Positions 28,300 through 35,691 of a DNA stretch of 64,000 nt are shown here, one piece after another. The stretch is from Clostridium neonatale (GTDB lineage Bacteria; Bacillota; Clostridia; Clostridiales; Clostridiaceae). The stretch covers positions 2,177,811-2,241,810 of the forward strand of contig NZ_LN890328.1 of NCBI RefSeq assembly GCF_001458595.1, given 5' to 3'. The notes beneath the pieces were generated by a model. That model did no database searches, was not told the DNA's origin, and saw only the letters and a list, made by a program, of their open reading frames with translations. A program made the position numbers and the translations under genes. Numbering within the stretch: the first letter of the stretch is position 1; each line of letters opens with the position of its first letter.

Positions 28300-30921
28300 C
28301 TATACATCTATAAACATTCCAACTTCATTCTTGAATTTTTCTTTATCTAGTTTCCCATTTTCAAAATATTTTTCACCATTTTCTATATAATAAAGCTCTC
28401 CAATCTTATCATTGTATGGCAAGTCCATATTTTTACTTATTTCATAAATAAAATAGTTCATCTTACTTCTTACATTTGATAATTTCACCTGTTTCTCTGA
28501 AAAATTCATTTTATTATCCTGTAATAACCATTTATAATCATTCCAAATTTTTTCACCATCTAAATTTACTTCACTCTCATGTATATTTCTTGCTAAATAT
28601 ACAGACATGCTCCAGTTATCATCTTCTATAAGTTTCATTCGCTCTGAAATTTTATTAAAATTAAGCATCCATACATTTTCCTTAAAAAACTTCTCTATAT
28701 TTCCATCATTTAATGCACTATTAGATTCTTTAAGCAACTTTAAAACTTTATCATAATACTCATAAAAATTCTTATTTTTTAGGATTTTTCTCATTTCATT
28801 ATCTAAAAGACTAGATTCTTTATTTACTCTGAAATCATCTTTATATATTTTATCTACTCTGTCTAAATTAAAGAAATATACTTCTCCACTTTTCTTACAT
28901 GACCTGTTTATTCTCCCCATAAACTGTTCATCACTATCAAGTTTTGAAATATCTTTATACCCTATATCCATATCTATATCAACACCAACTTCAATAACCT
29001 GGGTTGCAATTAAAATAACACCATTTTCCTCACACTCTTTACTTGATATTGCATTAATAATTTTATTTCTTTCAATTGAATTATCATCACCAGTCATGAG
29101 AAGTATATTAATATTTAAATCATCTTCATTGAGTCTTTTAAAGAAATCATATGCGCTCTGTTTCTTTATAAATTCAATTAATATTTTCTTATTTCTTTTA
29201 GAGTTCTTTAAAACATGCTCATATAATGATTCAAATGGTGCTTCTGAATATATCAAATCATAATTAACAATAACCCTATCTTTAAATTTTAGATTACTGA
29301 AATATTTTTCTCTATTCTTTATTAAATTGCACACATTACTTTTATTAACTGCAAGCATATTTAAATCTGGCAAAGTTGCTGACATAATAATTACCTTGAT
29401 ATTTAAGATCTTTGCAAATCCCTTTAAAAATGAAATTATCTCTGTCCATATAGTATTTTTATAGCTTTGTATTTCATCAAGAACGATCACACTATTAGCA
29501 AGCTGATGAAATGAAAAAGTATCTTCTTTTTTATCTCCAAACATAATATTAAATAAACTTACATGAGTAGTTAAAATTACTGGATAATTTAAAAACTGCC
29601 TATTTAATAAAGCTCTTTCATAATACTCATGGCCATAGTCTTTTTCATTTTTACCGTTATTTATATTTTCTTTACTATCATATTCTATATATTTTTTATC
29701 TTCTTTAATTGGGTAAATCGAATTTATTACTGCAATCTTATCTGATACAGCTTCATTATTTTCAAATGTCTTATTTAAAACATTTAAATTCTGTTCTACC
29801 AAAGCATTAAAAGGATACACATAATATATCTTTTTTAAATTTTTATCTCCTTCAAATAATTTAAAACTCAAATTAAATGCTGTATTAGACTTTCCGCTTC
29901 CAGTTGGTGCTTCTAAAAAATAAATATTTTCATTAATATTTTCAAAAAGTTCTCTTTCAGCATCTAAAAACATCTCGGTTCTTAAAACATTAATATCTTC
30001 TTCCTTTGTTAAATCCCCATCTTTTCTATATTTATTTTCTTCATACTCCCTTATTTTTTTATAAACATCTGTATCCTTGTAAATTTCATAAAACTCACCT
30101 ATATCTGAAATTTCTCCAAATTCATCTATAATAGTTTTATTCATGAATTCACATGTAGCGTAAAAATCACATGTTACGAGTAATGAATACATAAGCCTTT
30201 CATATGTATATAAATATATTGATTTTTCATTATCAGCTTCAGCTGAATATTTATTTTTAATATGCCTACATACTTTAGTAATTTTATTTTTACTTAAAGA
30301 AAATTCTTTTTTATAAATATCAACATATTCATCTTTAAAAATATCAATAATATCCATACATTTTTCATCTTCATTAAATTTATATAAAAACTCATGAAAA
30401 TCCCCTAAATCACTATGATGCCTGCATATTGTGTATGCGTTAAACATCATAATAGTTAGTAATATTAATTTCCCATCTTCTTTGGATAAATCTAATATGT
30501 CCTCTATAAAATAATCTATATATAATACTGCTGATAATATTGAATGTTCAGAATCTATACATGAAAAAGCTTCTATGTTTTCACCTAATGGATTTTTCAT
30601 CTTAATAATTTGGAACCTAGGATTTATTTTCCCTATATCATGAAATGCTATAGTATTAATTAATAATTTTCTAAAGATTCTTTTTCCATCATAAGTCATA
30701 TTATCAAAAAAATTATTTTCAAAATTCAAAAATATATTTTCCAATTTTTTATTATCAAATATTTTACAAAAATACTTTATACATAAATCTGTATGTTCTT
30801 TTAAAGTTTCTTTTCTTATAACTTCATTAGAATTACTACTTTCTTTTAAATGTGCGTAAAATTCATGTTTATCACTTATAATCTCATTTACACTTATACA
30901 TATATTCTTTTCAAAATACAT
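28300..30921 (-). CDS. cas3: Cas3 HD nuclease-helicase
   Basis: The 873-residue protein combines an N-terminal HD nuclease domain (EHTDLC near residue 42, AFHDIGKINPRFQ with His-Asp near 94-95, and later CRHHSDLGDFHE) with a superfamily 2 helicase. Helicase motifs are Walker A EAPTGSGKSNTAFN near 340, the DEIQ box VIVLDEIQSY near 481, motif III MSATLPD, and motif VI QFMGRINRS near 669. Cascade recruits it to unwind and shred target DNA. A separate RBS (AAAGGGAGGTC) and a GC-rich hairpin 30 bases upstream set its expression apart from the Cascade genes. Confidence 0.96.
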   Translation of the reverse strand: MYFEKNICISVNEIISDKHEFYAHLKESSNSNEVIRKETLKEHTDLCIKYFCKIFDNKKLENIFLNFENNFFDNMTYDGKRIFRKLLINTIAFHDIGKINPRFQIIKMKNPLGENIEAFSCIDSEHSILSAVLYIDYFIEDILDLSKEDGKLILLTIMMFNAYTICRHHSDLGDFHEFLYKFNEDEKCMDIIDIFKDEYVDIYKKEFSLSKNKITKVCRHIKNKYSAEADNEKSIYLYTYERLMYSLLVTCDFYATCEFMNKTIIDEFGEISDIGEFYEIYKDTDVYKKIREYEENKYRKDGDLTKEEDINVLRTEMFLDAERELFENINENIYFLEAPTGSGKSNTAFNLSFKLFEGDKNLKKIYYVYPFNALVEQNLNVLNKTFENNEAVSDKIAVINSIYPIKEDKKYIEYDSKENINNGKNEKDYGHEYYERALLNRQFLNYPVILTTHVSLFNIMFGDKKEDTFSFHQLANSVIVLDEIQSYKNTIWTEIISFLKGFAKILNIKVIIMSATLPDLNMLAVNKSNVCNLIKNREKYFSNLKFKDRVIVNYDLIYSEAPFESLYEHVLKNSKRNKKILIEFIKKQSAYDFFKRLNEDDLNINILLMTGDDNSIERNKIINAISSKECEENGVILIATQVIEVGVDIDMDIGYKDISKLDSDEQFMGRINRSCKKSGEVYFFNLDRVDKIYKDDFRVNKESSLLDNEMRKILKNKNFYEYYDKVLKLLKESNSALNDGNIEKFFKENVWMLNFNKISERMKLIEDDNWSMSVYLARNIHESEVNLDGEKIWNDYKWLLQDNKMNFSEKQVKLSNVRSKMNYFIYEISKNMDLPYNDKIGELYYIENGEKYFENGKLDKEKFKNEVGMFIDV

Positions 30922-30950
30922 TTCAGACCTCCCTTTATACTTAAAATTTA

Positions 30951-30968
30951 AGGAGGGTTTCCCCTCCT
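30951..30968 (-). promoter_or_regulatory. GC-rich hairpin in the cas5-cas3 gap
   Basis: The perfect stem AGGAGGG/CCCTCCT with a 4-base loop is the only GC-rich structure in the cas operon, placed in the 107-base gap between cas5 and cas3, about 30 bases before the cas3 start. The CCCTCCTT arm is complementary to part of the cas3 SD (GGGAGG). It could act as a partial terminator, a 3' stabiliser for Cascade mRNA, or an SD-sequestering switch. Confidence 0.6.
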
Positions 30969-31028
30969 AATTAATAAAATATTCTTACCCGGTATATGAA
31001 TTTTATATAATAGCTTATTTAATGAAAA

Positions 31029-31820
31029 TCAGTAAAACACAATATTTTTTTCATTTACATTATATATTTCTGTATCAGTACATTTTTTTATATTAATATT
31101 TGTATACACAAAACTTTTCACAATATACATATTTGTATTTTTCTCCAACTCATAAGGTAGTTTTTCTTCATATTTAAACTTTTCTTCAATATCATCATCA
31201 GAAAAATCATCAAAGTCATCTTCCTCAATATTTAATCTAAAGTCATTCTTTAAATATAAGCAATCTAATTTTTCTGTTTCATTTAATATCTTAATTTGTT
31301 CTTCTTTAAAAATTTCAATACTACCTATATCTGCTATATGATCATTCTTTCCTAAATACGGAGTATATACACACTTATGTTCAACTATAGACTTTGCAAT
31401 CTTTTCACTTTCTTCATTATCCATAATTAAATAAATATCCCATGAAGGATTTTCAAGCCATTGTTCTTTAACAATAAGATTTCCACCTTGTTCTTTTGAT
31501 GCATATCCAACAGAATTATTGAAAACTTGAACCTTTTTAGATATAAATCCTTTTTCACCATTTGGAGTTATTGATATTTTTAGGTTCCTAAGCTTTTCAT
31601 AAAACTCTGGAAATTCTCCTTTATCTTTTTCAGTGCTTTTTTTATTAAATATTCTTTTTATATTCATTGAATTATATCCACCATAGCCTAGTATTGCACC
31701 AAAAATACCTGTTAATGCTATCTTATGAACATTTCCATAGGTAAAATATAAATTTGAATTTACATCAGGCTTTTTAAAAAAAGCACTTTTCCCACTCAAA
31801 GTAAATTTTAAAATCTTCAT
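31029..31820 (-). CDS. cas5: Cas5 (type I-B Cascade subunit)
   Basis: The 263-residue RAMP protein has the Cas5 N-terminal strand ILKFTLSGKSAFFKKPDVNS and the family motif YGNVHKIALTGIFGAILG, which includes the glycine-rich turn. Cas5 caps the 5' handle of the crRNA in Cascade. An unusually acidic stretch (about residues 203-222, EEDDFDDFSDDDIEEKF) interrupts the C-terminal half. It is three bases from cas7 upstream. It is catalytically inactive in type I-B because Cas6 does the processing. Confidence 0.92.
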   Translation of the reverse strand: MKILKFTLSGKSAFFKKPDVNSNLYFTYGNVHKIALTGIFGAILGYGGYNSMNIKRIFNKKSTEKDKGEFPEFYEKLRNLKISITPNGEKGFISKKVQVFNNSVGYASKEQGGNLIVKEQWLENPSWDIYLIMDNEESEKIAKSIVEHKCVYTPYLGKNDHIADIGSIEIFKEEQIKILNETEKLDCLYLKNDFRLNIEEDDFDDFSDDDIEEKFKYEEKLPYELEKNTNMYIVKSFVYTNINIKKCTDTEIYNVNEKNIVFY

Positions 31821-31823
31821 AGC

Positions 31824-32774
31824 TTACACCTCTGCTTGTGTAAATATATTAAACATTTTTGCTCCTTTTATATTAGATTCAATATTAATTTTATATGGGT
31901 TAAAATATATTTCTACTGCTATAACTTTATCTAATACATCTTTAATTAGCTTATCACACTTTATTTTTATTGTATTTTTCTCTTCATCTTTACTGAATTC
32001 AATATATTCAGAAAGATTTGGAAGATATAGATCTTTTTCTGTTTCTACAAATAAAGCAAATTCATTTTCGCAGCCAATTTTAGAATTAGTTGCAAAGGAA
32101 GTTGCTGAAGCTAAAGCTGCTTTTTTAAATTTCATGTAGTCTTCTTCTGTATATCCGTCAGTAACACCTAATTCTTTAAATTCTTTATACGCTGCTGGAT
32201 TTATTGTAAATGGATAAAAGTAATGTGCTTCATTACTTACTATTTTTGTTCCTAAAGTAGAGTTTTTAGCTTCTTCTGAATCAGGTTTTGCATTATCTTT
32301 TGAACCATCTCTAAATGGTGAAAGAATCTGTTGTTCTTCTGGATTTGTATCTTCATATTTATTAAACCCTTGTCCAATTTGAACTGCACCTGTTATAGAA
32401 ATGTTATTTCCTTCTTCAGCAAATGTAGCTCCAAAGTTTTTAACATCTATTGCATTAAAAAGATTAGTTAATACTTCTTTTGCATCTTTACAATCTTTTA
32501 AATTTTTAACGTCAAATATTTGTTCATATCTTTCCTTTAAAGCTCTTGGAACTAACTGAACTTCTCCCTTTTTTCCTTCTGAAAGTTTCATTGATTTTAT
32601 ATATAATACTTTTTCTCCTTCATTCTCCCACATTTTCTTCATTGGATACTTTAAAGCTTTATCACTTCCAAATGTAGTTCCATCAGATGTTGTCTTTGGA
32701 TATCCTGTAAAATCCGCATTCCAGTTTGCCATAATAGATGAAATTCCTAATACTCCATACACTCTTTTATCCAT
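31824..32774 (-). CDS. cas7: Cas7 (Csh2-type) Cascade backbone
   Basis: The 316-residue protein has the Csh2/Cas7 start RVYGVLGISSIMANWNADFT and a later core with GAVQIGQGFNKY and EAHYFYPFTINP, typical for type I-B backbone subunits. Several copies polymerise along the crRNA spacer. I begin it at 32774 (MDKRVYG), after a GAGGGGG SD and one base beyond the cas8b stop. The nine-codon longer reading would overlap cas8b. No truncation. Confidence 0.93.
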   Translation of the reverse strand: MDKRVYGVLGISSIMANWNADFTGYPKTTSDGTTFGSDKALKYPMKKMWENEGEKVLYIKSMKLSEGKKGEVQLVPRALKERYEQIFDVKNLKDCKDAKEVLTNLFNAIDVKNFGATFAEEGNNISITGAVQIGQGFNKYEDTNPEEQQILSPFRDGSKDNAKPDSEEAKNSTLGTKIVSNEAHYFYPFTINPAAYKEFKELGVTDGYTEEDYMKFKKAALASATSFATNSKIGCENEFALFVETEKDLYLPNLSEYIEFSKDEEKNTIKIKCDKLIKDVLDKVIAVEIYFNPYKINIESNIKGAKMFNIFTQAEV

Positions 32775-32775
32775 A

Positions 32776-33162
32776 CTAATTTTCCCCCTCATTTTTCTCA
32801 TAAATTAAATTGCTATTTAAATATCCTGCTATCATCAAGTCATTATCAACTTTACCTTCTGATACATAACCAACTATCATTGCATATAAATTGTTGAATC
32901 TTTTTCCATTAATATCTGGATCATAACTATACTTTACATATAATTTTCTAAGTTTCTCTTTAATATCTTCATTATTTTTTGAATTAACAAATTGGTTTGC
33001 CAATGAATGTGGCTTTTTCTTTCCTTTACTTTTTGACAACAAATAGCTTACAAGCTGACCTATTGCAAAGTAATATTCTTTATCATTATCTATTTTATCC
33101 GTATCCTTATTATTAATCTTGCCTCTCAAAGCTGATTTTATATCTTGAATTATATCTGCCAT
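32776..33162 (-). CDS. cas11b: Cas11b small subunit, translated from inside cas8b
   Basis: Codon 455 of cas8b is an in-frame ATG (33160-33162) preceded by AAGGAGGAGATAAT, the strongest ribosome binding site in the operon, with seven bases of spacing. It would yield a 128-residue, mostly helical product beginning MADIIQDIKSALRGK and ending with cas8b. Independent internal translation of the small subunit from cas8 genes is established for type I-B, I-C and I-D systems. Here the SD and position make it explicit. It would line the belly of Cascade. Confidence 0.82.
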   Translation of the reverse strand: MADIIQDIKSALRGKINNKDTDKIDNDKEYYFAIGQLVSYLLSKSKGKKKPHSLANQFVNSKNNEDIKEKLRKLYVKYSYDPDINGKRFNNLYAMIVGYVSEGKVDNDLMIAGYLNSNLIYEKNEGEN

Positions 33163-34524
33163 ATTATCTCCTCCTTCAAAATACTCTTTTAGTGACCATC
33201 TTAAGTTAAACTGATATGCTGCCTTTGATATAAATCCATTGTTTATTGAATTTTTAATTATATTTAACGAAACTTTATCAAGTACAGCTACAATACCATT
33301 TCCCGAACCTTTTTCAATTCCTTTATATATCCAGTTAAAAATAGCATATCTTGAAATTAATATATTATTTTTTAATACACTATCCTTAATTGACATATCA
33401 CCTGAATCTGTAAAATAATTATTAATAAGATACTTGCTAAAAAACACTTCATCTAATATACTTTGAACATCCCTTTTATTTTTTAATGTAGTATACTTTT
33501 GATTAGGATACTTTTCTAAATCTAAATTCAAAATATTCTTCACATTTAAATTCTTTTTTAAATTGCTTTTATATGCTGTAATAGTATCAAAATCATGTAT
33601 TTCGACTTCTTTACCTTTTTTTATTCGCAAAAATAATCCACTAAAATTATCTTCCGGTAATTCACTGTTTTCTTTTATATCCATTGTTTTCTTCTCTGTA
33701 TCTACAAATACATTGACTCTACCAATAGAAGCTTCATTTATAAGATAATCAAAAAATTCTTTTTGCACTTGAACTTCTTCAGCATCAATTAAATATGGAA
33801 ATGTATTTTTTCTTGTTTTATTTTCTAAATAAGGTTTTTTAGCATTAAGTCCCATATTATTATTAGGAAGTCCATATATTTTCTCACTTAATTCAATATT
33901 GCAATCATTATTATTGTATATGTTAGGAATTAAATATCTTTTTCCTTCATTGATATAATCACCTATTGGATATTCAAAAAATATCTTTAAATAATCTTTT
34001 CCGCTTATTTCTATATTAAGATTAAAAATATTTTCTTTAATCCAAGTTCTAATTTTTTTTATTGTTTCTGTATCTACTTTACCTATTTCATCTTCAACTG
34101 ACTTATATAGTGTAACTGCCCTTTTATTCTTTTCATACTTTTTAATTGGATCTTCCAATGTTGCATAATAATTATCTATTATTTCTTGTGTTAACTTTCC
34201 ATTTTCTAAACTTTCTTTCTTTATGAAAAAAGATAAATAATTATTGCTGTGTATTATTTTCTTACCATCAATTGGTTTGTTCATATCTATAAGCTTACTG
34301 TTGTAATCAAATTCACATATATTACGGAAATTTGCATTAGTTATCCCAATAAGCTTCTTTTCCTTTTTATCTATTTTTATATCAAAATAATCTTTAATCT
34401 CAAATGACTCTCCTTTAGGAGATACGATTACATAAGTTCCATCTGCTGGAACATATCCATGAATTATTCTTTTTCGGTTATTCTCTAGATCACTTTTAAA
34501 TACTTCAATACATTCCTTAAGCAA
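32776..34524 (-). CDS. cas8b: Cas8b (Csh1-type) large Cascade subunit
   Basis: The 582-residue protein between cas6 and cas7 has the position, length and general features of type I-B Cas8b/Csh1: N-terminal VPADGTYVIVSPKGES, and a C-terminal helical domain. Cas8b recognises the PAM and recruits Cas3. The C-terminal 128 codons can be translated separately from an internal start (see the cas11b entry). No zinc-finger cysteines are evident. It is 14 bases from cas6. Sequence divergence is normal for this fast-evolving subunit, so the name rests partly on context. Confidence 0.88.
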   Translation of the reverse strand: MLKECIEVFKSDLENNRKRIIHGYVPADGTYVIVSPKGESFEIKDYFDIKIDKKEKKLIGITNANFRNICEFDYNSKLIDMNKPIDGKKIIHSNNYLSFFIKKESLENGKLTQEIIDNYYATLEDPIKKYEKNKRAVTLYKSVEDEIGKVDTETIKKIRTWIKENIFNLNIEISGKDYLKIFFEYPIGDYINEGKRYLIPNIYNNNDCNIELSEKIYGLPNNNMGLNAKKPYLENKTRKNTFPYLIDAEEVQVQKEFFDYLINEASIGRVNVFVDTEKKTMDIKENSELPEDNFSGLFLRIKKGKEVEIHDFDTITAYKSNLKKNLNVKNILNLDLEKYPNQKYTTLKNKRDVQSILDEVFFSKYLINNYFTDSGDMSIKDSVLKNNILISRYAIFNWIYKGIEKGSGNGIVAVLDKVSLNIIKNSINNGFISKAAYQFNLRWSLKEYFEGGDNMADIIQDIKSALRGKINNKDTDKIDNDKEYYFAIGQLVSYLLSKSKGKKKPHSLANQFVNSKNNEDIKEKLRKLYVKYSYDPDINGKRFNNLYAMIVGYVSEGKVDNDLMIAGYLNSNLIYEKNEGEN

Positions 34525-34538
34525 TAAAATCTACCTCC

Positions 34539-35231
34539 TTAAAGCCATCGATAGTTACAGAATCCATAACCTCGTGCATTCATTTCTAATAATCCTGTTC
34601 CCAAACACATATAAGCTAAATCTTGTGCCATTTTATTTTCACAGATATTTAATGAAATTTTATCTCCTAAGAGCTTTATTCCCTTATACTCATTAGGTAT
34701 AGGTTTTTTGTTTTTAAATTCTAATGTCGTATAAAATTCAAAATCTTCATCTATTTTTTCTTTCTGTGTGCTGTTATATTTTTTTATAAGATTTTCTTTT
34801 AATCTTCGTTCAAAATCTTTAAGTGAAATTACATTTTTCCAATACCCTTCATTATTTTTTAATATTACTGGAGTTAAGGAGTAAATTTTATCAATGTGCT
34901 TTTTAGGTAATATTCTAATTTCACTCGTCAACCCTTTAATGTAACTGTTATACTCATTTACTAGCTTATTATTAAAGAATTCTCCAATATTTCTATTTAT
35001 GGTTCTTAATGTTAAAGTATATATATTACCATTTTTATACACCTTTTTTTGTTCTATTGGATAAAATCCGTCAAAACAATATCCTTTAAATTTATTTTCA
35101 TTATGCATCTTTAATAATTCATCATCTTTCGCCAAAGATGTATCTATAAAATCACTTATGATTGACTGCATTTCATTTATTAATACATCTTTCAATATAA
35201 ATACCTTTAATTTTATCTCATATACCTTCAT
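34539..35231 (-). CDS. cas6: Cas6 crRNA-processing endoribonuclease
   Basis: The 230-residue RAMP protein has the glycine-rich C-terminal motif GTGLLEMNARGYGFCNYRWL expected for Cas6, plus an N-terminal ferredoxin-like start MKVYEIKLKVFILKD. Cas6 cleaves the repeat to give an 8-nt 5' handle. It is the first gene of the operon, with SD AGTAGGAGGTGTAAA. A possible promoter, TTGGAA-18 bp-TATATT, lies in the gap between it and the small RNA terminator. His residues in the middle (HNENKF, KKHIDK) are candidate catalytic groups, but I cannot pick one. Confidence 0.93.
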   Translation of the reverse strand: MKVYEIKLKVFILKDVLINEMQSIISDFIDTSLAKDDELLKMHNENKFKGYCFDGFYPIEQKKVYKNGNIYTLTLRTINRNIGEFFNNKLVNEYNSYIKGLTSEIRILPKKHIDKIYSLTPVILKNNEGYWKNVISLKDFERRLKENLIKKYNSTQKEKIDEDFEFYTTLEFKNKKPIPNEYKGIKLLGDKISLNICENKMAQDLAYMCLGTGLLEMNARGYGFCNYRWL

Positions 35232-35330
35232 TTTACACCTCCTACTTACAATTTTACCCTTTTATCGTTTTGTTGTAAATATATGAAAAACAATTATTAT
35301 TTTCCAAAATTATTTATTATAATTTAAATT

Positions 35331-35373
35331 AAAAAAAACATTAACACAAATCCTTATTGTATTGTGTTAATGT
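35331..35373 (-). terminator. Terminator between the one-repeat RNA and cas6
   Basis: ACATTAACACAA (35338-35349) pairs with TTGTGTTAATGT (35362-35373), and the minus strand continues with eight Ts. It separates leader-driven transcription from the cas operon. Confidence 0.85.
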
Positions 35374-35415
35374 TTAAAAGTTCATGTAATTTTTTAGAGC
35401 TTGCTTTGTATCTTC

Positions 35416-35445
35416 ATTTAAATACATCTCATGTTAATCTTAATC
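35416..35445 (-). CRISPR. Solitary CRISPR repeat with complete leader
   Basis: This 30-bp unit is identical to the repeats of both arrays, but there is only one. It abuts its own leader in the same orientation. It is either an array that has never acquired (or has lost) its spacers, or a dedicated guide RNA gene. Confidence 0.95.
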
Positions 35446-35618
35446 CAACGAAAATTAGCCATTCTTAAAATCAAAAAATCCTTCTATACTAGAAATAATA
35501 GCACATTAACAAAAATTTACCAAGTAACTGTTATATTTATCTTTATAAAAAATAAATGAGCTTAATCCTCCACTAATCAAGGCATTAAACCCATTTCTTT
35601 ATAAAAACACTTGGTAAA
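35446..35618 (-). promoter_or_regulatory. Leader of the single-repeat locus
   Basis: It shares most of the first 80 bases with the leaders of arrays 1 and 2. TTTACCAAGT at 35516-35525 starts exactly 71 bases from the repeat, as in the other two. The inverted partner CTTGGTAAA at 35610-35618 is 94 bases further on and forms part of the MBL-gene terminator. Confidence 0.85.
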
Positions 35619-35645
35619 ATTTTATTCTGAAATTTTACCAAGTGT
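35607..35645 (-). terminator. Terminator of the MBL-fold gene, overlapping the leader
   Basis: A perfect 16-bp stem ACACTTGGTAAAATTT/AAATTTTACCAAGTGT with a seven-base loop is followed on the minus strand by GTTTTTAT. It ends the ABC importer/MBL operon and contains the distal leader motif. Confidence 0.85.
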
Positions 35646-35691
35646 TTCTTGCAAAATTTATCATTCAAAATCTAATAATTAAAATATCTTT

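Larger units (their letters stand above)
35331..35476 (-). ncRNA. Stand-alone single-repeat CRISPR RNA gene
   Basis: A promoter within a full CRISPR leader (-35 TTGTTA at 35507-35512, -10 TATAGA at 35483-35488, 18-bp spacing) would start an RNA near 35476. The RNA contains one perfect copy of the repeat (35416-35445). A 42-base spacer-sized sequence beginning GAAGATACAAAGCAAGCTC follows, then a perfect 12-bp terminator stem with eight Ts (35331-35373). There is no second intact repeat. The product would be about 146 nt, processable by Cas6 to a crRNA-like RNA with a terminator tail. It lies directly upstream of cas6. Roles in cas regulation or as a toxin-antitoxin-like guide RNA are inference. 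Confidence 0.7.

Noticed and set aside
35200..35235. Weak similarity between the solo-repeat tail (GAAGATACA) and the cas6 start (GAAGGTATA)
   Set aside because: Two mismatches within the first eight bases, including a seed position, and no known PAM. Not sufficient for an autoregulation claim.
35374..35415. A degenerate second repeat after the solitary one (shared ACATGA and TTTAAA words)
   Set aside because: Aligned without gaps only about half of the positions agree, which is near chance for AT-rich DNA. I mention it only as a possibility.
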